The notes under the pieces are model-generated. The model was not told where the DNA came from. It saw nothing but the letters and a program-made list of their open reading frames with translations, and did no database searches. 64,000 nt of DNA, taken from JALZKA01 sp963701205. Lineage in GTDB: Bacteria; Actinomycetota; Thermoleophilia; Solirubrobacterales; 70-9. Every line of letters begins with the position of its first letter. Positions within the stretch are counted from its first letter, which is position 1. The position numbers were made by a program, and so were the translations under genes. Below are positions 16,654 to 24,207 of the stretch, one piece after another. Where the stretch lies: assembly GCA_963701205.1 (NCBI GenBank), contig OY969575.1:1612001-1676000 (forward strand). The letters are read 5' to 3'.

Positions 16654-17555
16654 GAAGAGCCATTTCGCTTGAGGGCATGGCGACGTGGCTCGGGGTCGGG
16701 TACCCAATCGATCCCGTCGCGCTTGAAGCTACGAATCATTCGCCGGTAGCGACGATCAACCTTGCGGGCCTCCTGCGGGGGCATCCGTTCGCGCCACTGG
16801 CCAACGTGGGCCTTGCGCGGGGTGATCTTGCGGTTGAACAGCTCCCACATTGATTCCCGGTCCTCGACTTCGAGGAACTCGCAGACGCGATTGAAGGTGC
16901 CCGTCCGGTCGTGGTAGACAAGATCATCAAGCTTGATTTTCAGGACGTGTTCTGCCGCCACGGCGCTCATCCCGGCGTGGGAGTTGCGGATCATCTGTCC
17001 CCACTTGTCGATCGCCTCCAGAGGGTCGTCGGTCATATCGATCTTTTTCACATGCCCGCCGGCAATGGCCCGGCCGTCACGAACGATGTTGATGAAGCGC
17101 ACGCGCGGAAACAGCCGAACCAGGTGTGGGGCGAAGATCACGCTGCGCCCGGTGAGCTCGCACCAGGCTGGCTTCCCCGCTCGCTCCGCGGTTGGATCGA
17201 CGATCGCACGGAGCAGGTTGCGTGAGGAATCCCACGGGTTGTCCCCATAGTCGGCCGCAAACGTTCCCAGCGCGCGCTCGTACTCGTCGCGGTCGATCAG
17301 GCGATGGATGCCCTGGGGCCGCTTGAAGCCGCGCATCCAAAAGATTCCGCGGCAGTTTGAGAGGAACCTGTCCAGGCTGATCCTGCCGTCCAGCAAATCG
17401 GGCAGGCCGCCGCTGACCGCATGCAATCGGACTTCGGTTTCGACGAGGTGGTAGCGGGGATCCGCGCCGACAAGCGGCCCGATCGCGTGCGTACCCGAGC
17501 GGCCGAAGCCGCCGATAAAGACGGGGTGGGGAAAATCGGGCTCGAGGGCGGCCAT
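16650..17555 (-). CDS. Sulfotransferase family protein (4 of 6)
   Basis: A 301-residue sulfotransferase, upstream member of a coupled pair with sulfotransferase 3. PVFIGGFGRSGTHAIGPLVG at residues 11-30 is the phosphosulfate loop; INIVRDGRAIAGGHVKKIDM is the 3'-phosphate segment; RKAHVGQWRERMPPQEARKV and YRRMIRSFKRDGIDWVPDP are shared with the neighbour. ATG at 17555 is chosen, leaving 41 bp to the divergent sulfotransferase 5, a short shared promoter space. The acceptor is unknown. Confidence 0.9.
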   Translation of the reverse strand: MAALEPDFPHPVFIGGFGRSGTHAIGPLVGADPRYHLVETEVRLHAVSGGLPDLLDGRISLDRFLSNCRGIFWMRGFKRPQGIHRLIDRDEYERALGTFAADYGDNPWDSSRNLLRAIVDPTAERAGKPAWCELTGRSVIFAPHLVRLFPRVRFINIVRDGRAIAGGHVKKIDMTDDPLEAIDKWGQMIRNSHAGMSAVAAEHVLKIKLDDLVYHDRTGTFNRVCEFLEVEDRESMWELFNRKITPRKAHVGQWRERMPPQEARKVDRRYRRMIRSFKRDGIDWVPDPEPRRHALKRNGSS

Positions 17556-17596
17556 CGAGCCGGGAAGGGTACAGCGGTCAATAGCCTTGTCGCCTG

Positions 17597-18535
17597 ATGT
17601 CACCGGGCGCAGATAGTCAGGAAACGGCCAGAGTTCGGGCACGCGATCTGCCCCTGGGCGCGGCCCCGATCGTCTTTGTGGGGGGGACGGGACGGTCAGG
17701 CACCCACGTCGCTGCGCGGTTGCTCGGCCGCAGCGATCATTTCGACTTGATCCCCGTTGAGTGCCGCTTTCATACGGACCCTGACGGATTCCCGGGCTTG
17801 CTTTCGGGCGAGGTCAGCAAGGCTCGGTTCCTGCGCCGGATGCGCGGCTTTTGGTGGCGCGGCTTTCAAACGAACCGCCTCCGCGGCCTGCATCGATTCG
17901 TCCCCCGCGAGCGCCGGGATTCTGCGCTCGCCTCCTTCGAGGCGGATTTTGACGTTGACCCGAAAGCAGCCTGTCGGCGTTTGTTCCTTGATCTGCTCAC
18001 GCCACAGGCGGAGGGCTGGCCCGATCGCGGGATCGTTGAGCAAAGCTGCGACGTCATCGCGCAGGCACCGGTTCTCGCCGAGCTTTTCCCCGAGGCGCGT
18101 TTCGTTCACATCGTTCGCGACGGCCGCGACGCCTCCGCATCGAGGGTTGGCCAGACGCGCGGACTCGTTTACCCCCGCAGCCGCAAGCAGGGGATCGCGT
18201 GGTGGGAGGCGCGGATCAGGGCGATTGATGCGGGGGCGCGGCAGATTCCGTCCGAGCGCCTGCACGAACTCGAGCTGGAGCGTTTGTTTGGCGGCTGGCG
18301 AATGGGCGAGCTGCGAAGGCTGTCTCGGTTTGTGGGCGTTCGGCCCGAGCGTTCGATGAAACGCTTCCTCAAGTCCCGGATGAGCCCCGAGCAAGCGAAT
18401 ACCCAGCGCTGGCGTAATGGCCTCAGCGAGTCGCGCCAGGGCGAAATCGCTCGCCTCTACCGCCAGGCGCTGGAGCGGCTTGAACGCGACGAAATCAGCT
18501 GTGCACCGTTGGTACGCAGGGCCTATGAGCGCTAG
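17597..18535 (+). CDS. Sulfotransferase family protein (5 of 6)
   Basis: A 312-residue sulfotransferase. VFVGGTGRSGTHVAARLLG at residues 26-44 is the phosphosulfate loop and HIVRDGRDASASRVGQ near 172 the 3'-phosphate site. Late segments (MSPEQANTQRWRNGLSESRQ) recall the RxHVGxWRE region of sulfotransferases 3 and 4. It heads a coupled run: its stop lies inside the start of the GT28-like gene (11-bp overlap), which in turn overlaps sulfotransferase 6, so one mRNA likely makes a sugar transferase and two sulfotransferases. Confidence 0.88.
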   Translation: MSPGADSQETARVRARDLPLGAAPIVFVGGTGRSGTHVAARLLGRSDHFDLIPVECRFHTDPDGFPGLLSGEVSKARFLRRMRGFWWRGFQTNRLRGLHRFVPRERRDSALASFEADFDVDPKAACRRLFLDLLTPQAEGWPDRGIVEQSCDVIAQAPVLAELFPEARFVHIVRDGRDASASRVGQTRGLVYPRSRKQGIAWWEARIRAIDAGARQIPSERLHELELERLFGGWRMGELRRLSRFVGVRPERSMKRFLKSRMSPEQANTQRWRNGLSESRQGEIARLYRQALERLERDEISCAPLVRRAYER

Positions 18536-20054
18536 CGGCCGCGATTCAAGCCGGATTCTTTTCGTCACGTCGAACGGAACCGGCTTGGGGCATCTGACTC
18601 GGTCGATGGCAATCGCTCGCCGGCTTCCGGAATCTGTCGAGCCGCTCTTCATCACCTTCTCGGCTGGCGCGCCGGTCGTCCGGGCCCAGGGCTTCGCGGT
18701 CGAGTACATCGCCTCTTACGATCGGCCTGGGGCTGGAACGGATCTGAGCTGGACCCTGCGAGCGCGCGACCGGTTGGTTGCCGCCGTGGCGGAGATCCAG
18801 CCGAGCCTCGTCGTCTTCGACGGCACGCACCCATACGAACGGCTGCTGCCGGCGCTGCGGTCAACCGGAGCGCCGCTGGTGTGGTGTCGGCGTGGGATGT
18901 GGCGCCCCGACGCCGACGCGGCCCCGCTTCACCGCAGCCACCTCTTCGACTACATCCTGGAGCCCGGGGAGCTGGACCCAGGCGCCGACCGTGGGCCAAC
19001 CGCCGCTAGACGAGGCGAGGCAACTACCGTGGCGCCGATCGTCCTGCTCGACCACGGCGAGCAGCTCGACCGCGAGCTAGCGTGCGATGAGTTGGGCCTC
19101 AAACCCGATGGTCGCAACGTGCTCGTCCAGCTCGGCCAGGGAAACGGGGTCCGCGAGGCAACTGAGCGCTGCCTGACGCGCCTGCAAAGCCTGCCAGGGG
19201 TGCAGGCCGTGGCTCTTTCCTCGACGCTGCGGACGCTGGGTGACCTGGGCGACGGCGTTGTGCGGATCGACGCCACCTATCCGATCGCCCGCTACTACAG
19301 GGCGTTCGACGCCTCAATCGCAGCGGCTGGCTACAACGTCTTTCACGAGTTGATCGCGATGCGGGTGCCGACGCTGTTTATCCCCATCGAGCGCCAAACC
19401 GACGACCAGCTCGCGCGGGCACAAAGCGCCAATGCCATCGGCACCGGACTTGCCGCGAACGGGCCGTTTGATCCGGCGCTTGAGAGCCTGATTGATGAGT
19501 TGACGGGCGAACGCGGAGCTGATCGCCTGCGCACAGCGCTGGCCAGGGTTGAGGCATGGGACGGCGCTCGCCAGGCCGTCGGGCACCTCGTTGAGCTGAC
19601 GGGGGCCACGAGTGGGGCGGCCTCGAACCGCGTTCGCACCGCGCCACCGGCCGGCGTGCGCCTGCGCCGCGCAGCGATCTTCGTTCGGACCGTTCCCCGC
19701 ACCGTGGCGCGGATCGCCCGCCAGGCGCTGACGCGCCCGCGCCTGCGTCGGCTCGTGTTGGCCTTGGATCTTCCGGCTGGTGAACACGACCGCCTGGTGG
19801 CCGCGGAGCTTGCGTCGAGTGAGGATGACCCGGCGCGAACCCTCGTGGTCACGGATCGTTTGGAGTTCGGGCCGCTCGTTCAGGCTGGCGTTGGCATTGA
19901 GCACATCCCCGCGGACGGGGAACGCCAGGCTGAGCTCGCCGGTGGTCCATACACACAGTTTCGCGATCGGCGCCTGGAGCTCATCCGGGCCCGGCGACCC
20001 CGTCCCAAGCGGGTGATTTCGCTGGAAACAAAGCGGAACCCCCCGGTAGCCTGA
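18525..20054 (+). CDS. GT28/MGT-like glycosyltransferase
   Basis: A 509-residue GT-B-fold transferase. ILFVTSNGTGLGHLTRSMAI at the N terminus is the typical glycine-rich acceptor-domain start of the MurG/MGT-like group. LVQLGQGNGVREATER opens the nucleotide-sugar domain; DASIAAAGYNVFHELIAMRV and PTLFIPIERQTDDQLARAQ form the donor-binding region of the family. An additional 120 C-terminal residues (LRLRRAAIFVRTVPRTVARI) are basic and of unknown role. ATG at 18525 overlaps the preceding stop; the stop at 20052-20054 overlaps the next ATG (TGATG). Confidence 0.85.
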   Translation: MSASGRDSSRILFVTSNGTGLGHLTRSMAIARRLPESVEPLFITFSAGAPVVRAQGFAVEYIASYDRPGAGTDLSWTLRARDRLVAAVAEIQPSLVVFDGTHPYERLLPALRSTGAPLVWCRRGMWRPDADAAPLHRSHLFDYILEPGELDPGADRGPTAARRGEATTVAPIVLLDHGEQLDRELACDELGLKPDGRNVLVQLGQGNGVREATERCLTRLQSLPGVQAVALSSTLRTLGDLGDGVVRIDATYPIARYYRAFDASIAAAGYNVFHELIAMRVPTLFIPIERQTDDQLARAQSANAIGTGLAANGPFDPALESLIDELTGERGADRLRTALARVEAWDGARQAVGHLVELTGATSGAASNRVRTAPPAGVRLRRAAIFVRTVPRTVARIARQALTRPRLRRLVLALDLPAGEHDRLVAAELASSEDDPARTLVVTDRLEFGPLVQAGVGIEHIPADGERQAELAGGPYTQFRDRRLELIRARRPRPKRVISLETKRNPPVA

Positions 20055-20938
20055 TGGCGATGGACACGAGCGATGAGTCGGCCGCACCGGGGGCGATTGG
20101 TGCGCCCGGGGGAGGGCTTCCGAACGTCATCATCATCGGTGCCCAGAAGTGTGGGACGTCCGGCCTTCACTACTACCTGGGCCTGCACCCCGATGTCTCG
20201 GTCTCGACACCGAAGGAACTCAACTTCTTCATCGCCGAGCGCAACTGGCCGAAGGGCACCGATTGGTATCGGGGTCGCTTTGATGCCGCATGCCCAGTGC
20301 GGGTGGATGCCTCGCCCAACTACACGGCACATCCGCAACACACCGGGGTGGCAGAGCGAATGGCCAGCGTTGTGCCCGACGCGCGGCTGATCTACATCGT
20401 CCGCGATCCGCTCGATCGAATCGCCGCGCACTGGGTTCACAATTACTCCAAGGGACGTCACTCCGGTGCGCTCGCACGGACGATCGTGAATCCCAAGGCC
20501 TCCTACATCGCTCGCAGCCGCTACGCGATGCAGCTCGAGCAATTCACGCCCCATTACGGGATGGACAGGATTCTGGTCCTCGAGCAGTCCGATCTGCGAG
20601 ATCGACGCGACGAGACCCTGCGGCGGGTTTTTGAGTTCACGGGGGCGGACCCGGACTTCAGCGACCGGCGCTTTGCCCAGGAGCGACACAAAACGGATCG
20701 CAAGACCCGGCTGACGGCGCTCGGCGAGCGGATCGAACTCCGGCGCGACCGCGCTCGCCGAACCTGGCTGCCGCCTGAAGCCTGGGCGCTGGCTCGAAGC
20801 TACTGGCCACTGGGCCGCCGGATCCAACGGCCCGAAATCCACTCGGCGCTGCCGGACGAGGCGCTTGAGGTACTGCGAGCCGACGCGACACGCCTGCGAG
20901 AACTGACGGGGCGCGACTTCAGCAACTGGTCGGTCTGA
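20054..20938 (+). CDS. Sulfotransferase family protein (6 of 6)
   Basis: A 294-residue sulfotransferase close to sulfotransferase 2. VIIIGAQKCGTSGLHYYLGL near residues 25-44 is the phosphosulfate loop, VSTPKELNFFIAERNWP and VDASPNYTAHP are family landmarks, IVRDPLDRIAAHWVHNYS is the 3'-phosphate site, and it ends LTGRDFSNWSV. ATG at 20054 is coupled to the upstream glycosyltransferase; ATG at 20060 is possible. It stands directly before the flippase, fitting sulfation of a lipid-linked glycan before export. Confidence 0.92.
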   Translation: MAMDTSDESAAPGAIGAPGGGLPNVIIIGAQKCGTSGLHYYLGLHPDVSVSTPKELNFFIAERNWPKGTDWYRGRFDAACPVRVDASPNYTAHPQHTGVAERMASVVPDARLIYIVRDPLDRIAAHWVHNYSKGRHSGALARTIVNPKASYIARSRYAMQLEQFTPHYGMDRILVLEQSDLRDRRDETLRRVFEFTGADPDFSDRRFAQERHKTDRKTRLTALGERIELRRDRARRTWLPPEAWALARSYWPLGRRIQRPEIHSALPDEALEVLRADATRLRELTGRDFSNWSV

Positions 20939-20942
20939 GGTC

Positions 20943-22418
20943 GTGGCCGGCAACTCACAGCACCGTGGACAGGGCGCCGCCCTGGGGGTTCGAGTTTTGC
21001 GGAACTCGGGGATCCAGGGCGTTGCCATCGTCGGAGCCAGTGTCCTGCACCTGGTCACCCTCTTCATCGTCGCCCACTACCTGGGTCCGGCGGAGCTTGG
21101 CCGCTTCGCCCTTCTTTACTTCGGCGCCAACCTTGTCGCCCACTTGCTGACGATCGCCGTGAAGCCGGGGACCGTGCGTCGCACTTTCGGTGCCGGCGAC
21201 GACGAGGACGGCGGCGACGACGATGAAGAGGACGACGCTTCGGAGTCACCGAAGCGAAGCCTCGGCACCGGACTCCTGATGGCGTCGGGCCTTGGCATTG
21301 CGGCGGCCATCGCGATGATTGCGCTGCGGGCCCCGATTGCCGAACTTCTTCTGGGAACCAGGGACGACGCTGACCTGGTTGTTTGGGCCGCGGCCCTTGG
21401 CGGCACGACCGTGGTGTTCAAGTTGGTCTCGATCGTGATCTGGTTTGAGCGCCGCCCGCAGGCATTTCTGGCGTGCGAGCTCAGCCGCCCGGTTTTGGCT
21501 CTTGGCGTGGTGTTCGCATTGCTGGCGGGCGGCTCCGGCGTCGAGGGGGTGATGATCGGCAACGCTGCGGGGACGCTCCTGGCGGCAATCGTCGGATTAC
21601 TCGCCCTCCGTCACAGCTTCGAGGCGTCGGTCGATCGTGGCGAGGTTGGCCAGATCCTGCACCGTGGGATGCTGCGCGCGCCGATCATGATGTCCTTTTG
21701 GACGATCGGCAACGCCGACGTCTTTTTGCTGTCGCGGTTCGTTACGGATTCGGAACTGGGCATCTACACCCTGGCCTCCCGCGTTGGTTTTATCGCAGCG
21801 TTCATGCCACAGGGCTTTCGGGTGGCGCTCCGCCCGCTCCGCAAGGCGTCGATTTTCCAGGCGGTCGAAGAGCAGTACGGGCGGGCGGAGCAGCGCGGCC
21901 AGCTACTCGGCTATTTCGTCCTGATCTGCGCATCCGCGATCCTGTTGATGGTCCTGCTCGCTGAGATCATGACCGGCATCGCGCCGGGTTCGTTTGCCGA
22001 CGCCACGCCCCTGATTCCGGTGACCGCTGCGGCGATGGTCTGGCCCGCCTTGTTGCGGACCGTCAGCCAGCAGACAACGTGGCCGGGCCGCGGTAAAACG
22101 TCGTTCGTCGTGGCCTCCGTGCTCGCCGCCGTCGTCTTCATTGGGGTCACGCTCGCCCTCGCGGGCGAGATCGGCACCTATGCCGCTGCCCATCGGGATC
22201 ATCGCCGGGATGCTGCCCCCTGCCGTCTACATGTTCGTGCGTTGCCAGCGCAGCCAGGCGCGCATCGCCTTTCCCTACCCCGCCGTCGGCCGTGGTCTGG
22301 CCGCTGCAATCGCCGTCGGCGGCCTGTACGCAGCCCTCCCAGACATGGCTCTCGCCGCGCGAGTCCCGGTCGCTGCGGCGTTTGCGGCGATCTACGTCTG
22401 GCTGCTCCTGCGGATTGA
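20943..22418 (+). CDS. Oligosaccharide flippase / polysaccharide export protein, main part (frameshifted)
   Basis: A MOP-superfamily lipid-linked-oligosaccharide flippase candidate (Wzx/RfbX-like). About eleven membrane segments are visible up to residue 410, beginning IQGVAIVGASVLHLVTLFIV, with the typical GRFALLYFGANL and WTIGNADVFLLSRFVTDSELGIYTLASR (in two pieces) landmarks. A striking acidic insert (GAGDDEDGGDDDEEDDASES) sits in a loop near residues 80-100. After GEIGTYAAA near position 22180 this frame turns into Arg/His-rich nonsense, while membrane sequence continues in the next frame. GTG start at 20943, 4 bp after sulfotransferase 6. Confidence 0.8.
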   Translation: MAGNSQHRGQGAALGVRVLRNSGIQGVAIVGASVLHLVTLFIVAHYLGPAELGRFALLYFGANLVAHLLTIAVKPGTVRRTFGAGDDEDGGDDDEEDDASESPKRSLGTGLLMASGLGIAAAIAMIALRAPIAELLLGTRDDADLVVWAAALGGTTVVFKLVSIVIWFERRPQAFLACELSRPVLALGVVFALLAGGSGVEGVMIGNAAGTLLAAIVGLLALRHSFEASVDRGEVGQILHRGMLRAPIMMSFWTIGNADVFLLSRFVTDSELGIYTLASRVGFIAAFMPQGFRVALRPLRKASIFQAVEEQYGRAEQRGQLLGYFVLICASAILLMVLLAEIMTGIAPGSFADATPLIPVTAAAMVWPALLRTVSQQTTWPGRGKTSFVVASVLAAVVFIGVTLALAGEIGTYAAAHRDHRRDAAPCRLHVRALPAQPGAHRLSLPRRRPWSGRCNRRRRPVRSPPRHGSRRASPGRCGVCGDLRLAAPAD

Positions 22419-22788
22419 CGCCATACCGCAGGCCCACCGCGAGGCGCTCACACACATGGCTCGGTCTGTGATCTCGGGTCGCACCGATAGCTTCAAGCCG
22501 CGCCAGGGCCTGCGTGCGATCAATCAAGCGGAGCGCGATCGCCTGCGGGTCGGCGTCGATGCGAGTTGGGCCGGCAGGCGACCAGGGCAGCGGACCGGCT
22601 TCCGGCCCCGAGCCGGTGGCGGGATTGATCGAGATCGCGCGCCGGGTTGGCGTGGGCGGCGGCGTTCCGATCGGCGAACCGACAGAGTTCGATCCCCAGA
22701 TCGCCGAGTACATCTTCAGTTCCGCCCCAACTGCCATCCGGAACGCTCAGATGCGCAAGCTGCTCGAGTCAGGCGCGAAGGCGGTTGA
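22141..22788 (+). CDS. Flippase, C-terminal membrane part after frameshift
   Basis: From about 22180 this frame continues the flippase: PLPIGIIAGMLPPAVYMFVR, then GLAAAIAVGGLYAALPDMAL and ARVPVAAAFAAIYVWLLLRI supply the last three membrane helices. The residues before 22180 in this frame are not genuine. After about 22555 the frame becomes Arg-rich and implausible; coding character then moves to the frame ending at 22885. Confidence 0.65.
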   Translation: MGSRSPSRARSAPMPLPIGIIAGMLPPAVYMFVRCQRSQARIAFPYPAVGRGLAAAIAVGGLYAALPDMALAARVPVAAAFAAIYVWLLLRIDAIPQAHREALTHMARSVISGRTDSFKPRQGLRAINQAERDRLRVGVDASWAGRRPGQRTGFRPRAGGGIDRDRAPGWRGRRRSDRRTDRVRSPDRRVHLQFRPNCHPERSDAQAARVRREGG

Positions 22789-22885
22789 CCTGCGCGCTCT
22801 CGAGGATCTCATTGCGCACCTTGCAACGGTGCCGGACGAGGCCTGGGCTGGCCTGCGGAAAAACGAAGGGAAGATCAGGGACTGA
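22559..22885 (+). CDS. Hypothetical protein or C-terminal tail of the flippase
   Basis: A 108-codon frame with good coding character (VAGLIEIARRVGVGGGVPIG, PQIAEYIFSSAPTAIRNAQM, ALEDLIAHLATVPDEAWAGL). I do not recognise the fold; it looks like a small helical domain. It could be an independent gene starting at ATG 22559, or the cytoplasmic tail of the flippase reached through a second frameshift between 22555 and 22610. No ribosome-binding site is obvious before 22559, which slightly favours the second reading. Confidence 0.5.
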   Translation: MRVGPAGDQGSGPASGPEPVAGLIEIARRVGVGGGVPIGEPTEFDPQIAEYIFSSAPTAIRNAQMRKLLESGAKAVDLRALEDLIAHLATVPDEAWAGLRKNEGKIRD

Positions 22886-23443
22886 TTACTCGGACGAGCG
22901 CACGATCACGATTTGATCGGGCTCGACCGTGATTTGGACCTGGCGCTTGCCGGCCCAGTGCTCAGCGTAAACGGGGTCGTCAACGACGGCCGGATCCAGC
23001 CAGAGTCCGTAGCCGTCGTGGTCGCCGTGATCGAAAGTGGCCTGTAGCCCGGAGCCACCGCGCCTGCCACGCCCACCACGTCGGCGGCGCCGACGCCGGG
23101 GCTGGGCTTCGGCGTCGCCTTCCTCGGCGCTGTCGGACTCCGCGGAGGCATCGGGCTCATCAACGTCGTCACCCTCGGGTTCATCCGGGGATTCGGCCTC
23201 ATCCTCCTCCTCGGCCTGTTCGGCCTCCTCGAGCGTCGCGGCTTCGATCTCGGCTTCGATCTCGTCGCGAAGGTCGAGCTCGGCCGGATCCTCACCGTCC
23301 GAGGAGAGTTCGTGCCGGCGCCGAAACTCGCGAAGCTCCGATGCCGAAACCTCAAGTTGGTGGGCTATCCAGGCGTCGGTACGGCCCTGCCGTACCCAAG
23401 CGCGGATCTGGTTCAGTTGGGCTCTAAGTGATTTTTTGGCCAT
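22886..23443 (-). CDS. HTH-like protein with long acidic region and Arg/Gly-rich basic patch
   Basis: A 185-residue protein of unknown function in three parts. Residues 1-45 (RAQLNQIRAWVRQGRTDAWI, AHQLEVSASELREFRRRH) look like a helix-turn-helix. Residues 50-113 are almost all Glu/Asp/Ala/Ser. Then comes QPRRRRRRRGGRGRRGG, an RGG-like basic patch, and a 55-residue C-terminal domain (GYGLWLDPAVVDDPVYAEHW, VQITVEPDQIVIVRSSE). The arrangement suggests DNA or RNA binding. It diverges from csrA with 95 bp between, so a regulatory link is possible but unproven. The stop abuts the convergent frame ending at 22885. Confidence 0.75.
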   Translation of the reverse strand: MAKKSLRAQLNQIRAWVRQGRTDAWIAHQLEVSASELREFRRRHELSSDGEDPAELDLRDEIEAEIEAATLEEAEQAEEEDEAESPDEPEGDDVDEPDASAESDSAEEGDAEAQPRRRRRRRGGRGRRGGSGLQATFDHGDHDGYGLWLDPAVVDDPVYAEHWAGKRQVQITVEPDQIVIVRSSE

Positions 23444-23480
23444 CTGTCGGCGCCCGACTCTAACGAACGGGGTACTCTGA

Positions 23481-23501
23481 CTATTCGTTTCGCGCGAATA
23501 G
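23481..23501. promoter_or_regulatory. Inverted repeat between HTH-like gene and csrA
   Basis: Perfect 7-bp arms CTATTCG / CGAATAG separated by 7 bp, in the divergent intergenic region. A TACTCT box at 23473-23478 could be a csrA -10, which would put this repeat at the very start of the csrA leader. It could be an operator for the adjacent HTH-like protein or a leader hairpin. Confidence 0.45.
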
Positions 23502-23538
23502 CGCCCTATTGGGGGGAGCTTGAAAGGGAGGGCAAGGA

Positions 23539-23769
23539 ATGCTGGTCCTTACTCGCAAGACAAATCAAAGCATCATGATCGGTGACGACATCGAAGTCAC
23601 CGTGCTGGCGGTATCAAGAGACAAAATCCGCTTGGGGATCACGGCACCAAAGGAAGTGCCGGTGTTTCGCAAGGAGGTCTACCTGGCGATCAACGGGGAT
23701 TCCGCGTCCGCTGACGGCGGCGCCCCGGATGCCGCAGGGGTGCTGAAGGAGCCCGGCACGAGTTCGTAG
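23539..23769 (+). CDS. csrA: Carbon storage regulator CsrA
   Basis: A 76-residue CsrA, an RNA-binding dimer that blocks ribosome access to GGA-containing leaders. MLVLTRKTNQSIMIGDDIEV is the family N terminus with the RNA-contacting Leu/Arg strand; VTVLAVSRDKIRLGITAPKE and VPVFRKEVYLAI include the conserved arginine needed for RNA binding. About 20 extra C-terminal residues are low-complexity Ala/Gly/Ser. The leader has GGGAGG (23526-23531) as ribosome site and a second AAGGA touching the ATG, matching the ANGGA core of CsrA targets, so autoregulation is plausible. No flagellar or fliW gene is in the window. Confidence 0.93.
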   Translation: MLVLTRKTNQSIMIGDDIEVTVLAVSRDKIRLGITAPKEVPVFRKEVYLAINGDSASADGGAPDAAGVLKEPGTSS

Positions 23770-23778
23770 TCGGGTCTG

Positions 23779-23793
23779 TGGGCTTCTAGCCCA
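23779..23793. terminator. Short hairpin between convergent csrA and small membrane-protein genes
   Basis: Stem TGGGCT/AGCCCA with a 3-base loop, 10 bp after the csrA stop and overlapping the stop codon of the opposite gene. There is no U-tract on either side, so function as a bidirectional terminator is uncertain. Confidence 0.35.
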
Positions 23794-24025
23794 TCAGGAG
23801 CGCAAGCGTCTCGAACATCACCACGGTGACGACCACCACGGTGACGGAGAGCGCTGCGAAGAGAACGCCGAAGCGAACCTTGCCACCCTTTTCGGTGCGC
23901 GAGATCCGGCGCGCACGGGAGCGGGCGACGGCGCGCTCACGCAGTTGCACTCGGCGATGCCGGTCAAGGGCCATCTCGTGCTCAAGCGCGAGTTCCCAGT
24001 CGTTGATGCTCTGGCGCATTCTCAT
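23786..24025 (-). CDS. Small single-pass membrane protein
   Basis: A 79-residue protein with a highly charged N-terminal helix (LEHEMALDRHRRVQLRERAV, ARSRARRISRTEKGG) and one C-terminal membrane segment (VRFGVLFAALSVTVVVVTVV, then MFETLALLMG). It has the layout of a tail-anchored protein with its charged part in the cytoplasm. I recognise no family. It converges on csrA. The codon pattern and clean hydrophobic segment support a real gene. Confidence 0.6.
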   Translation of the reverse strand: MRMRQSINDWELALEHEMALDRHRRVQLRERAVARSRARRISRTEKGGKVRFGVLFAALSVTVVVVTVVMFETLALLMG

Positions 24026-24207
24026 AATTTGAGGCTTCCCCGGGGGCGGAAGAGCGGTGGAGAAGAAGATCGGCGCCTATCCGTGCACCGAGCGAGGGTG
24101 AAATCTAGCAACTGCGAGAGCGTTTTGCAAGCAATCGTTCACATTACGGGAGGACAATGTGCCGGATGCCACTAACTCAGGCGTGACGAAACGAAAAAAC
24201 GGCCGGC

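Noticed and set aside
19880..21067. Long antisense frame over the GT28, sulfotransferase 6 and flippase starts
   Set aside because: Composition is that of a shadow frame; sulfotransferase motifs on the sense strand are unambiguous.
23779..23793. Strong rho-independent terminator after csrA
   Set aside because: The stem is only 6 bp and lacks a U-run; kept only as a weak hairpin.
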